NCBI RefSeq assembly: GCF_009299475.1
Contig: NZ_WBSN01000017.1
Coordinates: 1 to 59,451, forward strand
Reading direction: 5' to 3'
Source of the DNA: Bifidobacterium avesanii
Lineage (GTDB): Bacteria; Actinomycetota; Actinomycetes; Actinomycetales; Bifidobacteriaceae
Length of the DNA: 59,451 nt
The position numbers and the translations under genes are program-made. This document shows positions 9,469 to 19,170 of the stretch, in pieces. The stretch's first letter is position 1. Each line of letters starts with the position of its first letter. The notes beneath the pieces were generated by a model. That model saw nothing but the letters and a program-made list of their open reading frames with translations. It had not been told where the DNA came from and ran no database searches.

Positions 9469-10803
9469 ATGCCCAACAATATCAGAATCACAGCAACGGC
9501 GGCCATTACGGCGGCGCTGCTCGCCCTCGCCGGATGCGGCTCCGGACAGGGTGGAGCATCCTCCGCGGAAACTTTCGATCCGAACGCCAAAACGGAGATC
9601 ACCTTGGGCGGCTGGTCGCTGTCCACGGCGAACAACGAGTTCAAGACCCTTGCGGACGGCTTCATGAAGAAGTATCCAAACGTCACCGTCACACTCAAGG
9701 AATACTCGGCCGACGACTTCGACAAGCAGATGACCACCGACCTGTCCGGCGGCAACATGCCCGACGCCTTCCCCATCAAGAATCTCCAGAAGTACTACCT
9801 GTACGCCAAGGAATCCGGCGCGCTGGCCGATCTCAACTCCGTCGCCGCGACCTACAGGGACGACAAGAACATCGACATCTCCCAGTACAACATCGACGGC
9901 ACGTACTACGCGCTGCCCTACCGTCAGGACCTGTCGGTGCTCTTCTACAACAAGACCATGTTCGACAAGGCCGGCGTGGCCGTCCCCGACGGCACTTGGA
10001 CGTGGGACGACTACATGAGGACCGCGCGCGAACTCAAGCAGAAGCTGCCCGCGGCCGGATACGACCCCGCCTCGGTCTACCCCACCTACCACCACTCCAC
10101 ATGGCAGGCCTACGGGCAGGCGATCGCCACCGCGCAGGCCGGCGACGCCGACAAGTTCCAAGCCGGCGACTTCGACTACATGAAGGACTACTACAACAAC
10201 GTCTTCCTGCCCGCGCAGGATGAGGGACTGACGATCAGCTACAACACCGCGAACGCCACCAAGGTGCAGTACGCCGCCCAATTCGACACCGAGAAGGCCG
10301 CCATGATGCTCATGGACACCTGGCAGGTCGGGGGCGTGATCACCGACGCGCAGACCGGCAACGGCGATAAGTTCGAATGGGGCATCGCCCCGCTGCCGCA
10401 GAACGCCTCCAACACCTCCGGCACACCGGTGACGTACGGCGACCCGACCGGCTTCGCGGTGTTCGAAAACTCCAGCGGTCAGAAGCGCGCGGCGGCCATG
10501 GAGTTCGTCAAGTGGGCAGCCGGCGAGGAGGCCTCGGCACTGCTCGCCCAGACTCACTCCACCCCATCGTACTTCTCGCAGAAGGTGATCGACACGTACT
10601 TCGCCGCCGAGGGCGTGCCGCAGGACGAGCTGTCCCGTACCACGTGGTCCAAGCACACGGTCAAGCCGGAGAACCCGGTCACCGCGAAAACCAACGAGAT
10701 TCAGGGCAACCTCAAGATCGCGCACTCCACGATCATGACCGAAACCGGTTCCGTGGACGCGGCGCTCGCCAAGGCCTCGGCCGACACCAAACAGCTCGGA
10801 TAG
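9469..10803 (+). CDS. ABC sugar transporter solute-binding lipoprotein
   Basis: Extracellular substrate-binding lipoprotein of a CUT1-type carbohydrate importer, 444 residues. The signal peptide ends in the lipobox LAGC (Cys at about residue 22), followed by a Gly/Ser-rich linker. Family features include TLADGFMKKYPNVTV near the N-terminus and PLPQNASN..TYGDPTGFAVFENS in the C-terminal lobe. AAAGGAG lies seven bases before the ATG. No permease genes follow; the next gene is a damaged GH51, so its partner permeases must be elsewhere. Divergent from an AraC regulator that probably controls it. The substrate is probably an arabinose-containing oligosaccharide, inferred only from context. Confidence 0.9.
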   Translation: MPNNIRITATAAITAALLALAGCGSGQGGASSAETFDPNAKTEITLGGWSLSTANNEFKTLADGFMKKYPNVTVTLKEYSADDFDKQMTTDLSGGNMPDAFPIKNLQKYYLYAKESGALADLNSVAATYRDDKNIDISQYNIDGTYYALPYRQDLSVLFYNKTMFDKAGVAVPDGTWTWDDYMRTARELKQKLPAAGYDPASVYPTYHHSTWQAYGQAIATAQAGDADKFQAGDFDYMKDYYNNVFLPAQDEGLTISYNTANATKVQYAAQFDTEKAAMMLMDTWQVGGVITDAQTGNGDKFEWGIAPLPQNASNTSGTPVTYGDPTGFAVFENSSGQKRAAAMEFVKWAAGEEASALLAQTHSTPSYFSQKVIDTYFAAEGVPQDELSRTTWSKHTVKPENPVTAKTNEIQGNLKIAHSTIMTETGSVDAALAKASADTKQLG

Positions 10804-10861
10804 CCACGCGGGGAGGTGATGCCTAGACGATACGCACAACTGCAATTCTTCCTTTCACCTT

Positions 10862-10906
10862 GGCAAGGCCCCGAGAAAATCCAACAAGGATGCCCGGGGC
10901 CTTGCC
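10862..10906. terminator. Hairpin after the lipoprotein gene
   Basis: GGCAAGGCCCCG at 10862-10873 pairs perfectly with 10895-10906 around a 21-base loop. There is no clear T run, so it may slow rather than stop transcription or stabilise the upstream mRNA. Confidence 0.5.
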
Positions 10907-10958
10907 CATACACCCGCCCGCTGCGCAAACGGACCAGCATCAACACCAAGGAATTTCC

Positions 10959-13431
10959 ATGACCAGCCAATCGCCCGCACCCGTCCGTCACCGCATCGCC
11001 GTATGCACCGACGCCCCCGTCAAACGTCAGGGGCCCCTGTTCGGCCTGTTCTTCGAGGATCTCAACCACGCCGCCGACGGCGGACTGTACGCCGAACTCA
11101 TCCAAAACCGCTCGTTTGAGTTCTCCCCGATCGACAATCCCGACTACACGGCGATGACCGGCTGGACCGTGCTGGGCGACGAACGCCCCGACAGCGACGA
11201 TGAGACCGCCGCGGCCGGAGACGGCGTTCCCGACGTTCCAACCGCGCCGAGTCCGGCGCTCGCACGGGTGAGCGCCACGCACCCACTCAACGACGCCAAC
11301 CCCCACTACCTCATTCTCGGCCCGTCCGACGCCGATCTCGCCGGTGTATCCAACGCGGGCTTCAACGACGGCATTCCGATCGCCGCCGGAGCGGAGTACG
11401 GCTTCTCCTGCTTCGCGCGCATCGACGGGCAGTCGGCCGCGGCCATGGCCACGCTGCGCGTCGAACTGCGCTCGGCGGATCTCTCCGTGGTCCGCGCCGC
11501 CGCATCGTTTGATCTCATGCCCGGCGACTGGCACAAATATGAGGCCGTGCTCGTTCCGGACTCCTCCGACCCCGCGGCCGTGCTGGTCGTGCACTGCGAC
11601 GAACGGGCCACGCTCGACCTTGACATGATCTCCCTGATCCCGCACGACACCTTCGACGACGAACACGTGTTCCGCCGCGACCTGACCGAGAAGATCGCCG
11701 ACATGCATCCGCGCTTCCTGCGCTTTCCCGGCGGCTGCCTCATCCACGACGGTTCGTTCAACGCCTCCGACCGGGACGCCGCCTACCGGTGGAAATTCAC
11801 CGTCGGGCCGGTTGAGCGGCGCCCCAGCAAACGCAACCGCTGGAAGTACAACCAGACGTTCGGCCTCGGCTTCTACGAGTACTTCCGCCTGTGCGAGATG
11901 ATCGGCGCGGAACCCGTGCCCGTGCTCTCGCTCGGCTGCAACTCGCACATCGACGCCGCCGTGCCCATGGACGCGATGCAGGAGTGGATCGACGACGCGC
12001 TCGACCTCATCGAGTTCGCCAATGGCCCGACGGACAGCGCATGGGGCCGCGTGCGCGCGGACATGGGCCACCCGGAGCCGTTCGGCCTGAAGTATCTGAC
12101 TCGGCAACGAGGAGGAATACCCCGAGTTCTATGAACGCTTCAAGGAGGCCGTGCGGCAAATCCACGAGCGGCATCCGGAAATCGTCATCGCGGGCAGCGC
12201 AGGCGTGAGCCCGCATGCTGACACGTACGGTCCCTCCTACGCGCAGGCGGACCGGCTCGGCGTGCCGCTCATGGACGAGCACTACTATCAATCGCCCGAA
12301 TGGCTCGTCATGAACGCGCGGCGCTACGGGGACCATCCCTACCGCGCCAAGGCGTTCATCGGCGAGTACGCCTCGCTCGACGACACATGGTTCAACGCCC
12401 TGGCCGAGGCGGCCTTCATGACCGGATTGGAGCGCACGCCCGCCGTGGCGATGGCCTGCTACGCGCCGCTGTTCAACAACGTGAAGTACACGAATTGGAA
12501 GCCCGATCTCATTCAGTTCGACGGCGACGCGTCCTACGGCACGCCATCCTACTGGGCGCAATGGCTGTTCATGCGCAATCAGGGCGAGGAGCTGCTGAGC
12601 ACATCGGACGACGTGGCACACAGGGAAACCGACGCATGGCCCATGCGCGGCGCGGCGTCGATTCGCGTGCAGGTCGCCTACATGACGATCGACGATCTGA
12701 CAATCCGCACCCTCGATGCGGACGACCCAACTGTGCTGACGAATATCGACCATGCCGAACTGCGTCCGGACGGGGAGCGTCTGCTGCCCCTCGATACCGG
12801 CGACGGCGACGGCTTCCATCTGGAGTTCAACTTCACCGTGCCCCGGCTGCCCGCCAATCCCGGCCCCGGTGACACGGATATCGTCATCCGCTTCGCCGGC
12901 ACGAGCGACAAGGACTACGCGGCCGTCACGATCAACGGAGTGTGGGGACGCATGCTGACTCTGAGCACGGTCGAACACGGCAAGGAGTCCCCGTACGTCA
13001 TGGACCATATGAAGTGTCTGCCCGGGGAACGCCATCACGCTGTGCTGGAGGCGGATCACGGGCATGTGACCTTCCGGCTCGACGGGCGCGAGGCATTCAG
13101 CCAGCGGCTTACCCCCTACAATCCGGACGACCTGTACTATTCGGTGGTCCGCGACGCCGACGGCACGATCGTGGTCAAGCTGGTCAACGTGACCGACATA
13201 CCCGTGGACGTACGGCTGGACTTCGACCATCCGGTGAAGACGACCGCGGAGGCGGAGCGTATGGACGGATTCGCGTTGGACGCGCGCAACGACTTCGGCA
13301 ATCCGACCCGCGTCGTTCCCGCCTCTCAGCGGCTGACCGTTGACGGCGCCGAAGCCGGCGACGCCACCGTCAACGGCTTCGATTATCCACTGCCGCCCCA
13401 CGCGATCCACGTGCTGCGCCTCGGCATGTAG
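10959..13431 (+). pseudogene. GH51 alpha-L-arabinofuranosidase, frameshifted
   Basis: Would encode an 824-residue GH51 alpha-L-arabinofuranosidase much like the intact gene at 14191-16671. The first frame runs from the ATG at 10959 to Leu380 (FGLKYL, ending at 12098); the matching continuation EEEYPEFYERFKEAVRQIHERH is in another frame. Two bases are missing: inserting GG after 12098 restores YLGLGNEEEYPEF, where the first Glu is the acid/base of the family. The second part carries the nucleophile Glu in FIGEYASLDD and runs to 13431. AAGGA precedes the start. As written, the product stops shortly after residue 390 and would be inactive. A sequencing error at this one place cannot be excluded. 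Confidence 0.85.
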
Positions 13432-13461
13432 AAAACGGCGGCTTGCCGCGCGCGGGAACGG

Positions 13462-14139
13462 TCAGGACCGCCCGGCGCCGCGCGCGTCCTTCTCCTGCGG
13501 TTCGAGCACGTGCACGTCCATGCCGGGCAGGCGGCCCCACGAGTACACGGCCATCATGGTGGCGAACGTGGGCACGCCCGCGCCGAGCGCCACGAACAGG
13601 CCGGGCCATTGGACGTACGCCCATACGGTGATGACGAACAGGCACAGCACCATGAGGCTGCACATCGGGCGGGCGATCACCATGGCGAGCGAGGTGCGCA
13701 GCACCCACACGGGCCCCTCGTCGAAGTTGACGTGCACGGCCCAGCTGACGAACACGAACAGCCCGTAGATCAGGTTGAGCACAAGCAGCGCCCCGGACAC
13801 GCCGTACCCCACGCGCCCGAGGTCGTTGTGCTGCACGAACCAGTACTCCCACACCAGCAGCGCCCACACGAGAAACTGCGGCCAGCCGAACAGGTTGGCG
13901 GGCCCGAGTTCCTGCCACCACGCCCGGTGGAACGTGAGCCACGACCGCTTCACGCTCCACGAACGATCCTGCACGTCGATGAGCCACGACCGGTAGGTGG
14001 CGTAGGCGGCCGCGATGGACGGGAACAGGCCTCCGACCACCAGACCGAGCAGCGTGTGGACGATGAACGCCACGTTGACCACGAGGATCATGAGAATGAT
14101 GCGGCATACGTATTCGTAGCCGACGGCAAAGCGCTTCAT
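13462..14139 (-). CDS. YesL-family membrane protein (DUF624)
   Basis: Integral membrane protein of 225 residues with about five or six hydrophobic segments. It matches the YesL/DUF624 family, found in Bacillus and actinobacterial plant-polysaccharide clusters next to LplABC-type importers; its molecular role is not known. Family landmarks are the N-terminal helix followed by FPSIAAAYATYRSWL and WLTFHRAWW, and the later aromatic helix VFVSWAVHVNFDEGP. The ATG of MKRFAVGYEY follows AGGGAGG by six to seven bases. It lies downstream of the GH51 gene on the same strand, about 50 bases away, so the two are probably cotranscribed. Convergent with the damaged GH51. Confidence 0.8.
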   Translation of the reverse strand: MKRFAVGYEYVCRIILMILVVNVAFIVHTLLGLVVGGLFPSIAAAYATYRSWLIDVQDRSWSVKRSWLTFHRAWWQELGPANLFGWPQFLVWALLVWEYWFVQHNDLGRVGYGVSGALLVLNLIYGLFVFVSWAVHVNFDEGPVWVLRTSLAMVIARPMCSLMVLCLFVITVWAYVQWPGLFVALGAGVPTFATMMAVYSWGRLPGMDVHVLEPQEKDARGAGRS

Positions 14140-14190
14140 CGCGGTCCTCCCTGACACGCTTCGGAAACGGACGACATCATTCAGCGTACC

Positions 14191-16671
14191 TCAGTGCACC
14201 CGAAGCACGGTGAACGACCATGCGGGGGCCGTGTACGTGCCGCCGGTCAGATCGACGGCGACGCTCTGCGGCTCGGTGGGCGCGGCCTCGCCCTTGACGC
14301 CGGCGTGCGGTTCGCCGGTCAGCATGGTGGCTTCGATCCGCGCGAGGGAACGATCGGCCGCGGGCAGCGCCGCATCACCGGGCAACGCCTCCAGCACGGC
14401 GCTCAGATCCACGTCCGCCGGCTCGTCCATGGCGTTGACCACGCGCACATACGTCACGCCCTCGGCCTCGTTGCGGGCCACGGTGACCGTGCGACGCACC
14501 TCGCGGATGCCGTCCTCGCGGGCGTCGGCCACCGCTACACCGTTCACGCGCGCGGTCACATGGCCGCCCTCGCGTTCCACGTGCAGGTCGACGGTCAGCG
14601 CATCGCCCGGCTTGAGCGGCCGTCCGGACGGATAGGGCCTCGGGTCGGCGTACCCCGAGGCGAAGCCGTCACGGACCGCCACGAGGTTCGTATTGCGCTG
14701 GCCGATGCGGAATTCGAAGTGGTCGGCGCCCGTCACGTCGCCGAACTTCACGGAGCAGTTGTCCCAGTAGCCTTCGGAGCCGGCATAGTCGACGGTGAAG
14801 CGCAGGTCGTACCGGGCGGAATCCACGCGCACGCCGCAGTCCGCCCAGTTCGCGCCCGTGCCGTTGCCGACCGTCACGTCCGCGACCGGATGTTCCACGC
14901 CCTCGGCGTCCGTGAGCACGATGTCGCGGAAGCGCGCGTGGGACGATCCGCCGAACGCGATGCCGGCACGGTCGGCCGCCGGCCGGTCGAACGCCGCGTC
15001 GCCCTCCACGTCCACCGGCAGCGCATGGTCGGCCGGCGTGGTGGCGAACATGCGCTGCACCCAGTAGCTGTAGGTGCGGTAGATGCGCTCGTTGTCGAAG
15101 TAGATGAGGTTCGGATCCCAGCCGTTGTGACCGTTCTTGCAGAACAGGGGCGCGTAGGAGGCCATGTGCACCACGTCGCCGTTGAGCTCCATGCGGCCCA
15201 TGATCGCCGCCTCGCTCAGCGCGTTGAGCAGCGTGGTGCCCCACGAGCCGTATTCGCCCAAGTACACCTTGGGGCCTTTGCGGTTCGCGTGGTCGTAGTG
15301 GTCGAGGTGCTTGAACCACCACGAGGGAGCCTGATACGAGTGCTCGTCCACGATCGGCACGCCGATTTCGGCGGCGTAGCGCCAGCCTTCGTCGTAGTCG
15401 GCGCCGAACGGGGCGGGACCGACCGTGCCGACGACGGTGATCTCCGGATGCTCGCGGCGCACGGCGTCGAAGATGCGGCCGAACCGGCTTTCGAACACGG
15501 CGTCGATCCTGTCCTCGTTGCCGATGCCGAGGTATCTGAGCCCGAACGGCTTCGGGTGGCCCCACGCGATGCGGCGCGCGCCCCACGCGGTGGTCCCGTC
15601 TCCGTTGCAGAAGTCGATGAGGTCGAGCACATCGCGGATGTAGTCGTCCAGTTCGGCGGCGGCGACGGGGATGGGCCCGCCGTCCGCGTTCTGGCAGCAC
15701 ACGCCGGCGGCGAGCACCGGCAGCGGTTCCATGCCGAGCGCCTCGCACAATTCGAGGTATTCCATGTAGCCGATGCGCTTGGACTGGTGGTAGCCCCACA
15801 GGTTGTAGTCCTGGCGGCGGTGCTCGACCGGACCGACCGAATCCTTCCATTGGTAGGTGTTGTCCGGGATGCCGCCGTGGGCGACGCATCCGCCGGGGAA
15901 GCGCATGAACCGGGGTTTCAAGTCCGCGAGCACGTCCACCAGATCGGCGCGCATGTGCTTGAGTCCGTGGCTGGTGCGAACGGGTTCGAGGGAGACGAAG
16001 TCGAGCGCGACCACGCCGGGTTCGGGGAACGCGAGGCGGATGCGACCGGCTCTGGCGGATGCCGTGGCGGTGAGCTCGGCGGTCAGCTTCCGCCAGCCGG
16101 GGGCGTCCGGCACGGCGCTGTCGGTCTGTCCCTCCCAGACCGCCGGATCGGGCGCGGCGTCTACCGGCTCGGCAGTGACCGTGGCCTTGCCGGCCTCGTT
16201 GCCGTCGTCGTCAAGCAGCGCGATTTCGATGGTCATGGGCCGCGCCGCCTCGCCGTTCAGACCGGTCTGAACACGGGTCCATACGGAGAACGCGTAGCGC
16301 TCCCCCGCAGCGAACGTCACGCCGTCGTAGCCGGCGTTGTCGAGGTACGCAGGCGCCTTGGCGATCTCCGCCACCACGTGATGCGGATTCTCCACGGCCA
16401 CCGGGTTGCGCAGGCTGATCGCGAAGGCCGCCGCGGACCCGTCCGGCACGGTTTTGGTCCAGCCGGTGAACGGTCCCCATGAGTCGCCGTCGCGGCGTGA
16501 GAATTCGAAGGACCCGTTGCGCACGAGCTCGCTGGCCAGTCCCCCGTCCGCCGAGGAGCTGATGTCCTCGAAGAAGACGCCCCACAGGTCGGTGCTGATC
16601 GCACGGGCGTCGGACGGCTTCGGGGTGACGCGGAGGACGGCGGGGTTGCATGGTGTTGACGACGTAGTCAT
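14191..16671 (-). CDS. GH51 alpha-L-arabinofuranosidase
   Basis: Retaining exo-acting alpha-L-arabinofuranosidase that removes terminal arabinose from arabinan or arabinoxylan fragments. 826 residues, in the range of the long GH51 enzymes that carry a carbohydrate-binding-like insertion (about residues 90-230) in the N-terminal half. Catalytic residues are clear: Glu386 in YLGIGNED (acid/base) and Glu473 in YLGEYGSWG (nucleophile); the substrate-site motif RFPGGC is at about 257-262. No signal peptide, so intracellular. AAGGAACC precedes the ATG. Divergent from the first GH43 gene across a shared operator region with TTAACGTTAA. Paralogue of the frameshifted gene at 10959. Confidence 0.93.
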   Translation of the reverse strand: MTTSSTPCNPAVLRVTPKPSDARAISTDLWGVFFEDISSSADGGLASELVRNGSFEFSRRDGDSWGPFTGWTKTVPDGSAAAFAISLRNPVAVENPHHVVAEIAKAPAYLDNAGYDGVTFAAGERYAFSVWTRVQTGLNGEAARPMTIEIALLDDDGNEAGKATVTAEPVDAAPDPAVWEGQTDSAVPDAPGWRKLTAELTATASARAGRIRLAFPEPGVVALDFVSLEPVRTSHGLKHMRADLVDVLADLKPRFMRFPGGCVAHGGIPDNTYQWKDSVGPVEHRRQDYNLWGYHQSKRIGYMEYLELCEALGMEPLPVLAAGVCCQNADGGPIPVAAAELDDYIRDVLDLIDFCNGDGTTAWGARRIAWGHPKPFGLRYLGIGNEDRIDAVFESRFGRIFDAVRREHPEITVVGTVGPAPFGADYDEGWRYAAEIGVPIVDEHSYQAPSWWFKHLDHYDHANRKGPKVYLGEYGSWGTTLLNALSEAAIMGRMELNGDVVHMASYAPLFCKNGHNGWDPNLIYFDNERIYRTYSYWVQRMFATTPADHALPVDVEGDAAFDRPAADRAGIAFGGSSHARFRDIVLTDAEGVEHPVADVTVGNGTGANWADCGVRVDSARYDLRFTVDYAGSEGYWDNCSVKFGDVTGADHFEFRIGQRNTNLVAVRDGFASGYADPRPYPSGRPLKPGDALTVDLHVEREGGHVTARVNGVAVADAREDGIREVRRTVTVARNEAEGVTYVRVVNAMDEPADVDLSAVLEALPGDAALPAADRSLARIEATMLTGEPHAGVKGEAAPTEPQSVAVDLTGGTYTAPAWSFTVLRVH

Positions 16672-16785
16672 ATCGGTTCCTTCTGCGGATTCCTTGGGGT
16701 TGCGCACACTCGCACGCATGCGCCGGCGCGGAGGTCGGCGGCGACACACATATGCGCGGGCACTGCCGTTCCCGTGCGGCGTGGT

Positions 16786-16804
16786 GTACAATACAACCTT
16801 GTAC
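16786..16804. promoter_or_regulatory. Inverted repeat GTACAA-N7-TTGTAC in divergent promoter
   Basis: GTACAA at 16786-16791 and TTGTAC at 16799-16804 flank seven bases between the divergent GH51 and GH43 genes, directly next to the TTAACGTTAA site. It may be an operator or overlap promoter elements. Confidence 0.4.
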
Positions 16805-16814
16805 TTAACGTTAA
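16805..16814. promoter_or_regulatory. LacI-type operator TTAACGTTAA, GH51/GH43
   Basis: A perfect palindrome of the TTAACGNTAA type, 40 bases before the GH43 start and about 135 bases before the GH51 start; it can serve both divergent genes. Confidence 0.65.
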
Positions 16815-16853
16815 CCCTATCAGAGTCGATTCATCAACGCAAGGAGCCATCCC

Positions 16854-17936
16854 ATGAGCGGTTCGCCACTCGAAAACGCCGTCAACACTGCCAACACAAC
16901 CAACGGCGCCCCCACCACCGCCTATCTGTTCGCCTACTTCACCGGTCAGGAGCAGCGGCATTCCGACGAGCAGATCTACTTCGCCGTCAGCCGCGACGGC
17001 GCCCACTGGGAGGATCTCACCGCCGACGGCCATCCCGTGCTCGAATCGCGCATCGGCGAGAAGGGCGTGCGCGACCCGTACCTGCTGCGCAGGCACGACG
17101 ACTCCGGCTTCGTACTCATCGCCACCGACCTGAGCATCCACGCGCGCGGCGGCTGGGGGCACTCCTACTCCACGGTCAACGGGAGCACCGGGCTGATCGT
17201 GTGGGAGTCCGCCGATCTGGTCCACTGGTCGAATGCGCGCCTGGTGGACGTGGCCTCGCGGATCCCGGGCGCCGGCATGGCGTGGGCGCCGGAGGCCGTG
17301 TGGGACGAGGACCGGGGCCAGTACATCGTGTTCTGGTCCACCGCGGCCAACGGCGAGTTCGGCAGCCCCCTGAGCAACGTGAAGGGCAGCACCACCAACG
17401 TGTACTACGCCACCACCACCGATTTTTCCGTGTTCTCCGACCCGGTGCGCTGGATCGACGTGGAGCACAGCATCATCGACACCACCATGCTCAGGGCCGA
17501 CGACGGCTGGTGGTACCGCGCCTCCAAGGACGACCGGATCGTGATCGAGCGCACCCGCAACCCGTACGCCGTGACCGAGTCGATCGAGGTGCGCGACGAT
17601 CCGCGGCAGTGGAGCCTCGTGGGCTCGCTGCAGTCGATCTTCGGCAATGATCATTACTCCGCCCGCTACCTTGAGGGCCCCGAACTGTTCCGCTACAACG
17701 ACGCCGACGTCAGGACCGTCAACAGCCGGCGCATGGCCTACGGGCTCATGGCCGACCAGTACCACGAGTCGAGGGGCTACCTGCCGTTCCGCTGCGCAGA
17801 CCTCGCCAGCGCCGACCCGGCCGACTGGCAGCCCGCGGACGACGTGGACTTCGGCCCGCTCAAGAAGCGCCACGGCACCATCCTGCCCATCACCGAAGCC
17901 GAGTACCGCGCGGTCATCGCCGCCTTCAAGCGCTAG
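16854..17936 (+). CDS. GH43 glycosidase (arabinofuranosidase/xylosidase type), 1
   Basis: Intracellular five-bladed beta-propeller glycosidase of family GH43, 360 residues, without a signal peptide. The inverting catalytic triad is visible as Asp in GVRDPYLLRR (base, about residue 73), Asp in the SIIDTTML segment (pKa modulator) and Glu in YLEGPELF (acid). This is the first of three GH43 paralogues in a row. AAGGAG precedes the ATG by about eight bases. The second GH43 starts ten bases after this stop, so the two form an operon, divergent from GH51. Family members act on alpha-arabinofuranosyl or beta-xylosyl ends; context favours arabinose. Confidence 0.88.
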   Translation: MSGSPLENAVNTANTTNGAPTTAYLFAYFTGQEQRHSDEQIYFAVSRDGAHWEDLTADGHPVLESRIGEKGVRDPYLLRRHDDSGFVLIATDLSIHARGGWGHSYSTVNGSTGLIVWESADLVHWSNARLVDVASRIPGAGMAWAPEAVWDEDRGQYIVFWSTAANGEFGSPLSNVKGSTTNVYYATTTDFSVFSDPVRWIDVEHSIIDTTMLRADDGWWYRASKDDRIVIERTRNPYAVTESIEVRDDPRQWSLVGSLQSIFGNDHYSARYLEGPELFRYNDADVRTVNSRRMAYGLMADQYHESRGYLPFRCADLASADPADWQPADDVDFGPLKKRHGTILPITEAEYRAVIAAFKR

Positions 17937-17945
17937 GGAGGACTC

Positions 17946-19052
17946 ATGACCGACGCACGCGAACCGTATGAGGCCTACCTGTGGGTCTACTTCACCGGCG
18001 AGGGGCTCGGCGGCGAGCGCCTGAGTCTCGCCGTCTCCCGCGGCAACACCGCGCTCGACTGGATCACGCTCAACCACGGCCGTCCGCTGTTCGAGTCGCG
18101 GCTCGGCACGCGGGGGCTGCGCGACCCGTTCATCCTGCGGTCGCATCCGGACGACCCGAACGTGCCGGACGGCGAAACCCGCTTCTGGATGATCGCCACC
18201 GACCTCAACGTGCATGACCTGCCCGGCAGGTTCCACGAGGCGCAGATCCGCGGCTCGCGGTACGTGGAGATCTGGGAGTCGGACGATCTGGTGCACTGGT
18301 CCGACCAGCGGCACGTGAAGGTCAACACCAATCTGGCCGGCAACACGTGGGCGCCCGAGGCACACTGGATCGACGAGCTCGGCGCCTACGCCGTCTACTG
18401 GTCGTCGAACCTGTACGATTCGCCTTCCGACGGCCCCGACGCCCGTCCGGACGCCACCTACAACCGGCTCATGGTCGCCACGACCGCCGACTTCCGCACG
18501 TTCGGCGAACCGCAGGTGTGGGTGGACGTCCGGCGCGATCCGGACGGCTCCGGCTTCGGCACGATCGACGCGACCGTGACGAAGCATGCCGGCGTCTACT
18601 ACCGGTTCGTCAAGGACGAGGCCACCATGACCATCCGCGAGGAGCGCTCCACGCGGTTCATGGCCACGGTCGAAGGCTCCTATCCGGGCGCCGAGGGGCC
18701 CGCGGACGCGTGGACGCTAGTCGGTGACAAAATCGGCGACGGCTCCCCGAACGGCTACGGCGGCGTGTTCGACGGCGGCGAGGGCCCGTCGATCTTCCCC
18801 GCGAACCCCGGAGACGAGACCGGATTCGCGTGGTACCTGTTCATCGACCAGCCGCGCTACCACCACGGCCCGAACCACTATGTGCCGTTCGCCACGCGGG
18901 ACATCGCCGATCCGCGCGGCTGGCGATGCGTGGGCGATCTCATGCCCGAGTCGCGGATGCCCACCAACGCGGACGGCGGCCGCCCCCGCCATGGCACGGT
19001 GATCCCCATCACCGCCGCCGAGCGCGACCGCCTTCTCGCGGCACTGGGCTGA
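17946..19052 (+). CDS. GH43 glycosidase, 2
   Basis: Second GH43 paralogue, 368 residues, cytoplasmic. It aligns with its neighbour at the start (YLWVYFTGEGLGGERLSLAVSR) and at the catalytic base region GLRDPFILRS (Asp at about residue 60). The acid-containing region reads GGEGPSIFPAN, and the C-terminus MPTNADGGRPRHGTVIPIT parallels KKRHGTILPIT of the first. GGGAGG lies directly after the stop codon of the first GH43 and five bases before this ATG, which points to coupled expression. A strong terminator follows. The different active-site surroundings suggest another linkage specificity, which cannot be named from sequence. Confidence 0.87.
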   Translation: MTDAREPYEAYLWVYFTGEGLGGERLSLAVSRGNTALDWITLNHGRPLFESRLGTRGLRDPFILRSHPDDPNVPDGETRFWMIATDLNVHDLPGRFHEAQIRGSRYVEIWESDDLVHWSDQRHVKVNTNLAGNTWAPEAHWIDELGAYAVYWSSNLYDSPSDGPDARPDATYNRLMVATTADFRTFGEPQVWVDVRRDPDGSGFGTIDATVTKHAGVYYRFVKDEATMTIREERSTRFMATVEGSYPGAEGPADAWTLVGDKIGDGSPNGYGGVFDGGEGPSIFPANPGDETGFAWYLFIDQPRYHHGPNHYVPFATRDIADPRGWRCVGDLMPESRMPTNADGGRPRHGTVIPITAAERDRLLAALG

Positions 19053-19074
19053 AGGCATTGAGCTGAAGCGCAAC

Positions 19075-19130
19075 AAAGCGCCTCCGGGCAACCGATTTCC
19101 TCCGATTTCGGCTGCCCGGAGGCGCTTTTT
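19075..19130. terminator. Bidirectional terminator between GH43 genes
   Basis: AAAGCGCCTCCGGGCA at 19075-19090 pairs perfectly with 19113-19128, giving a 16-bp GC-rich stem followed by TT on the right and preceded by A's on the left. It ends the rightward GH43 operon and the convergent leftward GH43. Confidence 0.85.
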
Positions 19131-19170
19131 CACAAGTTTGCGTTCCGCGCGGTCGCGACCCGCGCCGCCA

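Noticed and set aside
14194..16482. Long open frame antisense to the GH51 gene
   Set aside because: High-GC codon bias opens antisense frames; the protein is Val/Gly/His-rich without motifs, and the GH51 on the other strand has full catalytic motifs.
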